From contig JAGKQI010000018.1 of assembly GCA_018806915.1 (NCBI GenBank), positions 62,001 through 126,000 of the forward strand: a stretch of 64,000 nucleotides of DNA. Direction: 5' to 3'. Each line of letters begins with the position of its first letter. Within the stretch, counting starts at the first letter, position 1. A program made the translations under genes and the position numbers. Under the pieces are notes generated by a model that was not told the origin of the DNA, did no database searches, and saw nothing but the letters and a program-made list of their open reading frames with translations. Origin of the DNA: Phytophthora colocasiae. Lineage: Eukaryota; Oomycota; Peronosporomycetes; Peronosporales; Peronosporaceae. This document shows, in pieces, positions 44,482 to 53,799 of this stretch.

Positions 44482-47436
44482 CTATTGACTTTTCTTGTCA
44501 TGACTAACCATCTCCGAAGTTGACAGACCCTGGACGAAGGCACGAGCCAACAGGAACAATAACGGGATGAAGACGATTTGTGCATTCACGATACCAAACA
44601 TCGAGATGGAGTTACCGATTTCCTTCCAGCTGCCTTCGTTCTTGACCAGAAAGAGGAAATGAAGTGCAAGGACGTCCGACAAGGCCACAACCAACAGGAA
44701 ATAGCGCGTAGCAGGTAGTCGGGGCTTCTTCACATCTGAGGACGAAGCTGACGGGAGCAGGAGAACCAGGTGGAACGCACATGCCACCAACATGAACGGG
44801 ATGAGGATCTTGCCAACTAGCAGAGCTCCCATAGTGAAAGGTGCAAATACTGTGACGAAACGGTAGGTGGACGAGATCTCGAAGCTGCTCATACTTGCCA
44901 CATTGCCAGTACCGAAGAAGGCGATGTTCACTAACAGCAGAAAAACAAACGCACGCTGTACTTCTCGCCATATCGAGGACGAGCCCATTGCTTGAGCCTC
45001 CAATAGCAACCAGCTCACGAGAACGCCGGACAGAACAACGTAGAACAGCACTTCGTAAGCGATACTCAGGAGAATGAAGGAAGGCGCGAAGGCCAACATC
45101 ACTTCGATGAGGCGTCTCACATAGCGTTCAACCTTCACTTGTAATTGGTGATCAGGTCCAACTTCTAGAGTAAGAGGTTGGTTGCTTTGACTCTGTTTCA
45201 GCCGCACCAGTAGCACCACAATAGGAACAGCAGACAGCAACCAGTTTGCAACTGTCAGTGGGAATGGTGGTTTGCTTCGTTCACCATCCAAATACTGCAT
45301 TGTCAAATGCAAAGTCACCAAAGAGAGCGTCAAAGGAGACACGCTTAAAATGAACGAACGCTTTTCCCAATTGTGCTGCGTAGACGCCATTCCAAGAACT
45401 GCACCGGTGAAGAGTAACGTCAACAGACCACCGACGTTTACCAGGGCGGTGTGTTCTCCATATTCGCTTGGTAAATATGGGAACACGGAGATGAAAAGGC
45501 AACTAATCGTCCAACAACGACTCGGTAATGGGAATCTTCCAGTCCATTCATCTTCTGGATTGACAGAACCAACGTACGGCCAGAACGCGAGAAGCGAGAA
45601 AAGGACGCCGAAGATCTCCCGACGTTCATATCCAAACACCACAAGTTCCAGACACAGAAAAATCAAAGCGATTTCCGCCCACCATCTCCAGCTCGACTTA
45701 GTCTTGGTTCCACTTGAGCCAGACATCCAAGCTTGTTGGATCAGGTCAGCGTGGTTCCACATGAAAACGCCAAACACAAGTGGAAAGAGCAAGTAGAGAT
45801 AATACGTTGCTGGCGAACCTTCCAGGCCCAGGTACACGAAAGCAGCAAATATCACAATAACCAACTTGATGTCTAACTGCTTCCCCCCAGCACCAAGCAG
45901 CCATTTCAAAGAGAAATCTCGAGGGTGAAGATAGGCCACACAGACCACAAGTATCCAGCCAAGATATCCCAACACCACAATGCCGAGGAGGAAAAACCAG
46001 TCGTATCTCTGGAAATACTCCAACGTCGCCAAGCAGATCTCAATCAGTTCCTGGCTAAGCACCTCGACGCTTTCATCAGCTCTTTGGTTTCCCTCGCTTC
46101 GAACACTGGTGTCATATGCTTCAGCGAGTTGCTTCAAGAGCTCAGGAACACGGTCTCGGAACGGACTATACGGAACAAAACGTAGTAGTGTACGAGAACG
46201 CTTTTCCTGCTCCTTCCGCAGTGCATGGAGGTATAGTTGCTGGGCATTTGAACGTACAGCATTGGCCCGGTACGCACCCTTTGCCAGGTACGAGAATGGC
46301 AGCACTCCGACTGAATTGCGAGGATAAGGCAGACCCAGTAGTGCACTGATCAGCGGCGCAACATCTGCCTGCATCACGTCCTTACGCATCAACTTGCCAA
46401 GAGCTCCCCACTCCCTCACTGCAGTTTGTTCCTGTTCTTCTTGTGCTTGTAACTGAGCTTTAACCTGAGCTCGAGACTGTGTGGGCAGGTCAATCTCGAA
46501 TTTCCCTCCTTTTTCCGCCTCTGTTGGCCCTTGAACGCCTGCTCCCCACACTACCAAAGGTGTACGTGTGTTGGCTGGATCTCCATCTCCATGAGCTCCT
46601 TTCAAACCCATGCCATGATCCGCAGTAAACACGTACGCCGTGCGTCCATCGTAGTCATAGAAATCCTCCACCATGCGATGTGTCTTCTCCACTAGTTCGT
46701 CCACTAGTGCAATGTTGTTCAAATAATCTTTCGAGTTCGGTCGATGTGCGTGTCCATTAGAGTCGATGCCTAAATAATGACAAAAGATCACCACTCCATC
46801 GTCCCGTAGCTTGTCTTTCAACTGTTCATCTTCTCTGGCGTTGTTCAATAGTTTCTGCAAGTGTCGGAACACCCAAACGTCCAATTCAGAGGAATCTCCC
46901 TTAGCAAAATCTTCCTCTTCATGAGAATAATGCTCTTCAAGTGCTTGTGGCACATGACGAGCGAACATTGGGACAATATCTGGACTGCCAAATAGGAAAG
47001 CACTGCTACTCTGATTAAAGACTGAGTCAAAGTCCACGGGATTGTCTGCCCAGCCTTTGGTAACTGCACTGACGTCTTCATACATCCCAGCGAAGAGAGC
47101 CACGTGTCCAGGACGACTTTCAGTAGGGACACGAGTATGGGAGACCCCCCAACTGCCTTGTGTCTTCATTATAGTACGTAGAAAAGATACTCGCAACTCC
47201 GTAGTGTCCTCTTGGGCGTCGGAGGATGCATTTGCCTCGAAAAACTTATCTGCTCTACAACCGTCTGCTACGAACACCACCACACGTTTAGCTGGCGGAG
47301 AGTCTGTGTACACCACACTCTCGATATGTGGCACTACGGGGGACGTGAAGTAGATATCGAATATGCTCAACACGTACAATGCGTGGAAGAACACGCCCAG
47401 CACCAGTAGCTGCGCCAATCCGCCTGCCTTCATCAC
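44482..47436 (-). CDS. PIGN: GPI ethanolamine-phosphate transferase 1 (PIG-N / Mcd4)
   Basis: Adds ethanolamine phosphate to the first mannose of the GPI anchor precursor in the endoplasmic reticulum. 984 residues, one exon, close to the family length. N-terminal membrane anchor (LAQLLVLGVFFHALYVLSIF), then the lumenal alkaline-phosphatase-like domain with metal and active-site blocks VVVFVADGCRADKFFE, HTRVPTESRPGHVALFAGMYEDVSAVTKGW, CHYLGIDSNGHAHRP and FTADHGMGLKGAHGDG. About 14 hydrophobic segments (the PigN domain) fill the C-terminal half. Start ATG 47436 (MMKAGGL) is the first Met before the anchor. It shares a 164-bp divergent promoter with the MED4 gene. The frame is clean, so it looks functional. 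Confidence 0.93.
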   Translation of the reverse strand: MMKAGGLAQLLVLGVFFHALYVLSIFDIYFTSPVVPHIESVVYTDSPPAKRVVVFVADGCRADKFFEANASSDAQEDTTELRVSFLRTIMKTQGSWGVSHTRVPTESRPGHVALFAGMYEDVSAVTKGWADNPVDFDSVFNQSSSAFLFGSPDIVPMFARHVPQALEEHYSHEEEDFAKGDSSELDVWVFRHLQKLLNNAREDEQLKDKLRDDGVVIFCHYLGIDSNGHAHRPNSKDYLNNIALVDELVEKTHRMVEDFYDYDGRTAYVFTADHGMGLKGAHGDGDPANTRTPLVVWGAGVQGPTEAEKGGKFEIDLPTQSRAQVKAQLQAQEEQEQTAVREWGALGKLMRKDVMQADVAPLISALLGLPYPRNSVGVLPFSYLAKGAYRANAVRSNAQQLYLHALRKEQEKRSRTLLRFVPYSPFRDRVPELLKQLAEAYDTSVRSEGNQRADESVEVLSQELIEICLATLEYFQRYDWFFLLGIVVLGYLGWILVVCVAYLHPRDFSLKWLLGAGGKQLDIKLVIVIFAAFVYLGLEGSPATYYLYLLFPLVFGVFMWNHADLIQQAWMSGSSGTKTKSSWRWWAEIALIFLCLELVVFGYERREIFGVLFSLLAFWPYVGSVNPEDEWTGRFPLPSRCWTISCLFISVFPYLPSEYGEHTALVNVGGLLTLLFTGAVLGMASTQHNWEKRSFILSVSPLTLSLVTLHLTMQYLDGERSKPPFPLTVANWLLSAVPIVVLLVRLKQSQSNQPLTLEVGPDHQLQVKVERYVRRLIEVMLAFAPSFILLSIAYEVLFYVVLSGVLVSWLLLEAQAMGSSSIWREVQRAFVFLLLVNIAFFGTGNVASMSSFEISSTYRFVTVFAPFTMGALLVGKILIPFMLVACAFHLVLLLPSASSSDVKKPRLPATRYFLLVVALSDVLALHFLFLVKNEGSWKEIGNSISMFGIVNAQIVFIPLLFLLARAFVQGLSTSEMVSHDKKSQ

Positions 47437-47600
47437 GTCGTAGCGAAAGATACAATAATTGTATGAGATAGCTGCTATTGTATTTGTAACCGCTCTTCAT
47501 TTGTATTTTAGTTTGTTGCAGCGGTTTACGAGCACATTGATTTATCAGGCTTTTTTTAAACCATACTGAAACTTAGACTCTATTTTATTCGTTAAAAAAA
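47437..47600. promoter_or_regulatory. Divergent promoter of PIG-N and MED4
   Basis: 164 bp between the two start codons. On the plus strand CTCTTCATTTGTATTTTAG (about 47492-47510) resembles the oomycete initiator (TCATT...CAWTTT type) and could serve MED4. A T-rich then A-rich tract lies just before the MED4 ATG. The initiator match is partial. Confidence 0.4.
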
Positions 47601-48946
47601 ATGCCGCAGATGGGCGGGAGCATTCGGGAGGAAGTGGAGGTGGCGCTGCACGAGCACCGCTTCCTAGTGACGAAGCTGCTGGAGTCACTCAACACTGCGT
47701 CTCTGTAGGTGTTTTTCCTCGCGTTTGCGCGGGTTTTTTAGGCCGGAATGTCATCGTTTGAACGCTCCAAATTTGTTTGCTCTTAAAACGTAGGCCACCA
47801 TCTACCATCACGACCACGAGACTGCGCACCGTGAACGAGACGTTCAATAAGGTTTTGGAGAAAGACCGAGATCTCCTTGCAGCTGTCAAGAAATGTGCGT
47901 TGTTGAGGGATTTAAATGACGAAAGGGGGGAGTTAAAGCTGACAGATATACCTTTTCAGTGGCGAGACATCAAGTGGCACAGAAGGAATTGCTGCGTGTT
48001 GAGGCGGAGATCGAGAACAAGAAGCAGAAAGTTGTACAATATGCAGCACAATTACGACACTCTCAAGAGGACATTGCCAATGTACTGAGGAAACATCGTG
48101 TTGTGCTGCAAAACGCCAAACAGAAATCCAAAGGTGCTGGAGGTTTTTATTGCTCCGGTAGACTAATTTACTGAGTTTTTCTGATTTTTGTAGTGGTGCT
48201 GGATCCTCGCGATATTGTTGCTTATGCGCACCGTATTGCTGGTACAACATCGGCTCCGAAGGAGTGGCAGCCTGGCGTACGTTGGGTCGTACTTTTAGTG
48301 TGGAAGTTTTGTTGCTAATGTGTTATATTTCTTGTAGTTCCCAATGTTTGGATTTATGCCGCCAGCCCCACAGGAGCACATGATGCGTGCTGGTGTCCTC
48401 AGTCGTGGTATCGTTGCTGAGATTGTTACACAAGGACCGGAGAAGTACACGTCGAGTGCTGCTAGAGTCAAGCAGGAAGGCGATGGTGGTGAATCTATTG
48501 AGAAACTCAATATCCCCATTGGTTTGGGTGCTAGTGACGCCCAGATTCGCAAACAAATGCCACCAGGTTGGAAACCTGGTGATCCGGTGGATCTACCGCT
48601 TGATGCGCTGCTACACTACATGGGTCGGGGTTTCTTCACGGAACACGGTATCACGTTGCCTGAATCATGGAAAACTGGTGACCCACTGCCTGCCGACGCG
48701 ATGGAGATTTTGCGCAAGAAGTTCAAGTTACCAGAGAAGCGTGCAGCTCTGTATGACGACGAGGTGGTGGACGACGTTGAAAGTCTCCGCAAGAAGCGCA
48801 AGCTGGAAGAAGGTGAAAAGGCGGACGAAGGTGCCGAAAGTGACAGCTCCAGTGATTCAAGCGACAGTGACGAAGAAGCTCCCAACACCATTTCACTCAG
48901 TCTTTCATCGTCGTCCGAAGACGAAAGTGACGAGGATAGCGACTAA
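47601..48946 (+). CDS. MED4: Mediator complex subunit 4 (MED4)
   Basis: Mediator links transcription factors to RNA polymerase II; MED4 sits in the middle module. Five exons fit in frame: 47601-47704, 47794-47894, 47960-48133, 48194-48276, 48338-48946. Introns are short (60-89 nt) and GT-AG. The product, about 357 residues, has an N-terminal helical coiled coil (LEKDRDLLAAVKK, VAQKELLRVEAEIENKKQKVVQYAAQL). Then comes the MED4 signature VVLDPRDIVAYAHRIAGTTSAPKEWQPG, with the downstream MRAGVLSRG. The tail is an acidic Ser/Asp/Glu run (SDSSSDSSDSDEEAP), absent from many homologs. No break was found. Confidence 0.82.
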
Positions 48947-49378
48947 ACAAAATCGTATAAAATGCTACATGTTGCACTTTTAAAAAAAATGTCACTCAAG
49001 TGAGAATCTCAGGACTGTATCACTTCATTATAGTATTCCTTCCCATCCCTCACTACCAGTATTGATAAATAAATGTACTTAATCGAGAGATGTACAACTT
49101 GAAGCATGAAAGCATTCCGTATTTTAGCTTATATATCTCGTCGCTTTTCTTAGCCTGTCGAGGCTTCCTGTGGTCCGTGCAACGGCAAAAACTCCTTATC
49201 TGGACCGTCGGTTCATTGCGCTCTAGCTATAGTTATCACCAGCTATAAATTACGTAACTATCTCGAGATCTGGGCAGCCGAAGCAGCACGTGGAGCAGAA
49301 GGTCACTCTGGTATTTGCAGCGTCGCAGTCTCCTTCCAGTCTTCTCGCACTTTTTAAAATCTCCACCACTCGACCATA
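48947..49378. other. Intergenic region between MED4 and PP2C genes
   Basis: 432 bp with no coding signal. It should hold the MED4 3' UTR (AATAAATAAATG at about 49062-49073 is a possible poly(A) signal) and the PP2C promoter. TTCTCGCACTTTTTAAAATC just before the PP2C ATG is a weak initiator candidate. Confidence 0.5.
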
Positions 49379-50569
49379 ATGGCCAATCGACCGGTTCAGA
49401 AGATGGGTTCAATGGCTAAGCTCCGTCAACAGGAGGCTACAGCCACCAACGTGGCGTCACCTAAAGGAATCTCCATTAAGACTCCAGGTAGACTCCCCGT
49501 CCTCGGAGAATGGAGAGACCACTCACTTGGACTGCAACGTCGTCGGTTGTCGGTAGTGAGTGACAACAAACTGGTGGATGGGATGGCTGCAGCTACTATT
49601 GACGATGTGGACAGCAGTGCACAAGCTCTGGCGGACGGAACTTGTGCTATTGTAGCTTTTGCTGGACTGTCGAAGAAAGGATACGCACCGTACAACCCAC
49701 GCAAGAAGAACCAAGACGCTATGGTGATCAAGTACGACCAGAATACGCAATCGCTGCTGCTGTGTGTGTTCGACGGCCATGGTGAAGCGGGTGATGGAGT
49801 TTCTGGAGCTATTCGCGACAAGTTTGCAACGGAACTCTTTGCACACAGCAAGTTTGAGCGTTCGGGTGATCTTCAACAAGATGCAGAGAGTCTGCGTACT
49901 GCTATTGCTGATACGCTGAGGTCTGTGGAGCAAACTGTCTTGCGAGACCCGAGCATCGACACGGAATTCAGTGGAACCACTGCAGTGGTAACTGTTGTGC
50001 GAGACAACCTCGTGGTGGTCGGCAACGTCGGTGATTCGCGTATCACTCGCGGCTTCGTAAAGATGCTGGGTCCTTCGGGTCCCGAGGCTCTCGGAAGCCA
50101 AGAGCTTTCCATTGACCACAAACCTGACCGAGCGGACGAGAAGGCTCGTATTATCGCCAGTGGTGGTCGTGTGTTTGCTGTCGAGTATGACGATGGTATT
50201 GACGGCCCTCCTCGTGTCTGGTTGGGGCACATGGACGTTCCAGGACTCGCTATGTCACGCTCACTTGGTGATGCTGTTGCTCATACTGCTGGTGTGCTGT
50301 CGGAGCCTGAGTTTACGTCGAGATGGCTCGACGAGAACGACCGGTGCCTCATTGTGGCTACGGACGGTTTGTGGGAGTTTATGTCGAACGAGGAGTGCAT
50401 GGAGATGGCCATGGGACAGCAAGACCCGAAGATTGCGGTAGATCTACTGATCATGGAAGCAAACCGCCGCTGGATGAAGGAGGAACAGGTCATCGACGAT
50501 ACCACGATCATTGTGGCGTACGTTGACACTGTCGGGCTCAGCAAGGAAGGACCCAAGGTCACCGCATGA
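49379..50569 (+). CDS. PP2C-family protein serine/threonine phosphatase
   Basis: Mg/Mn-dependent phosphatase, 396 residues in one exon. PP2C motifs in order: KKNQDAM, LCVFDGHGEAGDGVS (metal-binding Asp and Gly), FSGTTAVVTVVRDNLVVVGNVGDSRITRG, LSIDHKPDRADEKARIIASGGRVF, LAMSRSLGDAVAHTAGV and LIVATDGLWEFMSNEE, ending DDTTIIVAYV. The metal-coordinating Asp residues of the first, LGD, TDG and DD motifs are all present, so it should be active. The first 80 residues are basic and unlike the domain; they may regulate or target it. No signal peptide. The partner pathway cannot be read from the sequence. Confidence 0.92.
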   Translation: MANRPVQKMGSMAKLRQQEATATNVASPKGISIKTPGRLPVLGEWRDHSLGLQRRRLSVVSDNKLVDGMAAATIDDVDSSAQALADGTCAIVAFAGLSKKGYAPYNPRKKNQDAMVIKYDQNTQSLLLCVFDGHGEAGDGVSGAIRDKFATELFAHSKFERSGDLQQDAESLRTAIADTLRSVEQTVLRDPSIDTEFSGTTAVVTVVRDNLVVVGNVGDSRITRGFVKMLGPSGPEALGSQELSIDHKPDRADEKARIIASGGRVFAVEYDDGIDGPPRVWLGHMDVPGLAMSRSLGDAVAHTAGVLSEPEFTSRWLDENDRCLIVATDGLWEFMSNEECMEMAMGQQDPKIAVDLLIMEANRRWMKEEQVIDDTTIIVAYVDTVGLSKEGPKVTA

Positions 50570-50855
50570 ATCATTCGGGCTGCTTTATAACCTCTTCGAC
50601 AGGTAGACCAGCAACTCTCTCGCACACACTTTTGCTGCCTTAACACATTCCGAGCATACCCTCATCTAATAAATCTAATACACACCAACACCAATAGGAC
50701 CTTCTTGAATGAATGGCAATGTGTTCACATGACGACGGAAATGCCATCCTTCGTGCAACTACGACTTCGAAGTACAGTAATGCAGTCCACAATCAGGTGG
50801 CTTCACTCCCCTACCTTGCAAGCGCTTCCAGGGCATCGCTTCGTTTTGTCAGTCC

Positions 50856-51584
50856 CTAAAAGTCGTCGTCATCATCGTCGTCGTCTTCATCACTGAAATA
50901 CGTCCGCCGCTTCATCTGAAAACAAAACGTTAAAAACTCTGGAACAGCTTTACCTACTTGACACTTAACGGTCGTACCGTGACTTTGGTGCGCTGCTTCT
51001 CCTCCGTAACGCCCACTTGGTTCAACAGATCGATGAGTTTGTCCTCGTCAATCTTGGCGGCTAACTGACCGCGTTGCGCCATCTGGATCACCATATCCTC
51101 GATCGCACGGGCCTTCTCGGGCTTCACAATTGCTATTCTAGCCACTGCAACGGCAGCAAGCAAAGACCATCATAATTCAGTACCTTCAATCAACAAATAA
51201 TCTTATCAAATGCAGCAAACGTACAGCGCTCGCGGGCGTCGGGCAGCATCACCTGCTGCATCATGGACTGGCGCATCTGCTCCTGCTCCTGTAAAGTCCC
51301 CACAAAGTTCATTTAACTATAATTCAACCCTCGAAGTCAATTGACCCATACTACATACTGCTGCTTCATTTGCTGCTGCTGCATCTGCTCCATCGACATC
51401 TGCGGTTGGGTGGCTGTCTTCTCCTGAATAGGATTGATACACACCACGGAAAACGTTATTAAGAGTCCAATACTGCATTCTACGATGCCACAAACAGCTC
51501 GTTCGGTAGCTAGAAGACCGCTCTACTACATTTCGTGCATAGATTAAGCTGCTTGCGCTGTAAATCAACGCTACGTACGCTCAT
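50856..51584 (-). CDS. PDCD5: PDCD5-family protein (programmed cell death 5)
   Basis: Small helical protein; relatives bind nucleic acid or chaperonin and act in cell-death or proteostasis pathways. Downstream exons are clear: 51288-51225 (EQEQMRQSMMQQVMLPDARER), 51144-50963 (LARIAIVKPEKARAIEDMVIQMAQRGQLAAKIDEDKLIDLLNQV) and 50915-50856, whose end is the acidic FSDEDDDDDDDF tail typical of the family. Introns of 47 and 80 nt separate them. The 47-nt one uses donor GTCAAG. Upstream, a Gln-rich exon (about 51423-51357) and a first exon with ATG 51584 are likely, but the junction near 51357 does not keep frame with a GT donor, so the 5' model is unsure. Confidence 0.75.
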
Positions 51585-51704
51585 GGTGGTCTCTTGCTTT
51601 GTCTCCTTCTTTGTTTTTGTGAATGGATCGTATTGTTTTGGTACATAATTTTTTGAACCCATTACTCAAAATGGACTAAAATGACAAATATTTGATAACA
51701 AGCC

Positions 51705-53211
51705 ATGCAGAGAGGAAGAGATGGTCTTGAGGCGCTGAATAGCGAGAACGAAGCTGCTAGATTCGACCAGGCACTAAATGGGTATTTCCGTGTGTCTACA
51801 GCTACTGGTAAACGTCCTCGAGGGCGTGGAAAGCGCTTTGTAGCTCCTCAAGCAACGGAAAATGATACCGAGACAACTCCTGAAGTCTGTTTGAAGCAAA
51901 TTAAGCGAAGTCTACGCGATGCAGCAGCTCCAGTGCAGACTCAATACATTCAACGCCTTCACGTAGCCATTTTGCATCAGTTGAAGCGATCAAAAACGTC
52001 GTCTATCGTATTTACTAGGGTGAGTTTTGTGTGGACTAAAGGGAGCTTGTGACTTTAGTAACTTAACTCGTGGGTGCTTTCATTCTCTGTAGGCTTTGGA
52101 TTTGTGTCAGGAGATATTCAAACGCTCTGTGGCGTTTCGGACGCTCATTACAAAACAGACAGCGTCATTCTTTGATCAATTGCTACTGGCAGCAGGTGAA
52201 AGCATAAGTGCCAACGCGTCAAGGAAGTTACGAGCCAGAAATCAAGGGTCGAAGCAGTTAACACTGGTGTTGAAGCTTATTGAGACGTGGAAACAGGACT
52301 TTGGAGACCGTTACCCTTCACTTGTGGCAGGGTATGGAGTACTGGTGGAGAGAGGGTACGAATTCCCACATGAACGTGCGAGACAACAGGAGCAGAGGGA
52401 ACGAGAGGTGGATACACAACGACATCGTGAACGTGTGATCAATGTGAAAAGACAGCAAAGAGATCGAGAAATGAACAAGTACGTGCCCGAGATGGAGCAA
52501 GTGTTGGTGGAAATGAATCGTGTGTTTGAAATTTTGGTACCGACGCTGGATGCGTTTCATGTGGAGGAAAATAGTGAAGAAGAGAAAGCTCCTGCTTCAG
52601 ACCCAAAGCAACCTCAAAGTGGAGAGTTCGACGGTGAAGAAGAAGATGATGATGATGAGATTCAGTGGGAAGATGCTGGCTCAACAGCGCCGGGAGGATA
52701 TTCGGACGAGGGCGTGGAGTGGGAAAGCGTGGCAACAGAAACCGGTCTTACTCGAGATAACGTCTCGAACGACGTCAGTGACGATGAAACTGTTGACGAT
52801 GAAATGGATATCAACGACGTTGTGCAGGCGTATGGTCTAGGCAGTTCGTCTTACCAGTTGACTATCGAAGTATCCAAACAAGTGTGTGAAGAGTCTTCAG
52901 AGAACGACGCGCTTTTCAAGAGCCTCGCTGACGGTGCATTACGCATGCGAAAGCGCTTCCTACCATTGTTGAGCGATTGGGAACAACACTCTCTACTAAC
53001 ACAGTCGGTAGGGACCAGTTCCGCAGTGCTGCAGACGCGACGGGAGGTGCTGCAACGAATCCATGACTTGCGCGACCGAATGACCCGTGCACTACTGAAG
53101 TTGGATGATCTGGTACAGGACTCAAAACAAGACACCTCCAGTAAACTAGCTGTGGTATCGCTGCCTCTTGACGCGTACAACCTTCCCACTAAGCGCAGAC
53201 GAAAGTCATGA
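51705..53211 (+). CDS. UVSSA: UVSSA-like protein (UV-stimulated scaffold protein A)
   Basis: UVSSA works with RNA polymerase II and TFIIH in transcription-coupled repair. Two exons, 51705-52019 and 52093-53211, with a 73-nt phase-0 intron give 477 residues. The N-terminal VHS/ENTH-like helical domain is visible (LCQEIFKRSVAFRTLI, WKQDFGDRYPSLVAGYGVL). Next come the charged helix and MEQVLVEMNRVFEILVP, an acidic TFIIH-type linker (EEEDDDDEIQWEDAGS) and DINDVVQAYGLGSSSYQLTIEV, which matches the conserved GLGS.KY block. The protein ends after a basic tail (PTKRRRKS) and has no C-terminal DUF2043 zinc-binding region, which animal homologs have. It is divergent from PDCD5, 120 bp between starts. 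Confidence 0.75.
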
Positions 53212-53307
53212 TAGTCAGAATGGTTTGCTGAACTTGGTTTTTTTTTTTTTGGACAAATGGAAGATACTTCAGCTATCCAACTCGAAGAATACCTGTTCAC
53301 TCGAACT

Positions 53308-53667
53308 CTACGCTGAGCCGATAGCACTTCCACTTCCACTTGCTTTACCGGTTTTGGATTGATCCACCAGCACCTTCGTGAGAACAGCCCCTCCCCCGAG
53401 GTACGCGGCAAAGATGGCAGCCCAGGCCCATTTTTGTAACGACCTCTTGCTCTTCACTTTGGCAACAATGTCTTTAGCTTCTTGCGCCTTCTTCCCTCCC
53501 TGCCCCAGGATTGCAGCTAGATTCGGCGCACCTCCCCTCTCTTCATCGTCGAGATTCTGAGTTCCCCTGAGATTGCGGATCTTCTTGTCGGCGACAGTAT
53601 GGGCTCCAGTAACACTGATTTCGCTTGAAAGGATTGCGAGGAAAGTCAAGATGAAGATCAATCTCAT
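53308..53667 (-). CDS. RXLR-dEER effector candidate
   Basis: 119 residues. Start ATG 53667 is chosen because it opens a clean signal peptide (MRLIFILTFLAILSSEISVTGA), while the upstream ATG at 53712 adds a polar leader. RNLR is at residues 31-34 and DDEER at 40-44, the spacing of host-translocated oomycete effectors. The C-terminus has a short lysine-rich helix, then WAWAAIFAAYLGGGAVLTKVL, a glycine-rich hydrophobic stretch long enough to be a membrane helix, and a Gly/Ser tail. No WY-domain pattern was seen. A mariner element begins 133 bp upstream of the ATG, so its promoter has been cut. Activity and host target are unknown. Confidence 0.8.
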   Translation of the reverse strand: MRLIFILTFLAILSSEISVTGAHTVADKKIRNLRGTQNLDDEERGGAPNLAAILGQGGKKAQEAKDIVAKVKSKRSLQKWAWAAIFAAYLGGGAVLTKVLVDQSKTGKASGSGSAIGSA

Positions 53668-53799
53668 GGCTGCGTTTCGTTGACAGGGGAATTTGTCGAA
53701 TGACCATCTCACGCACAGCTGAGTAGATAGTCTTAAACGAAAAATACTGGAGCTGGCTTTGCCTTCTACGAAAGCTACTGTATGATAGAAACCGTACTA

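Noticed and set aside
48294..48556. Minus-strand ORFs over the MED4 gene
   Set aside because: Shadows of MED4 exon 5 and intron 4.
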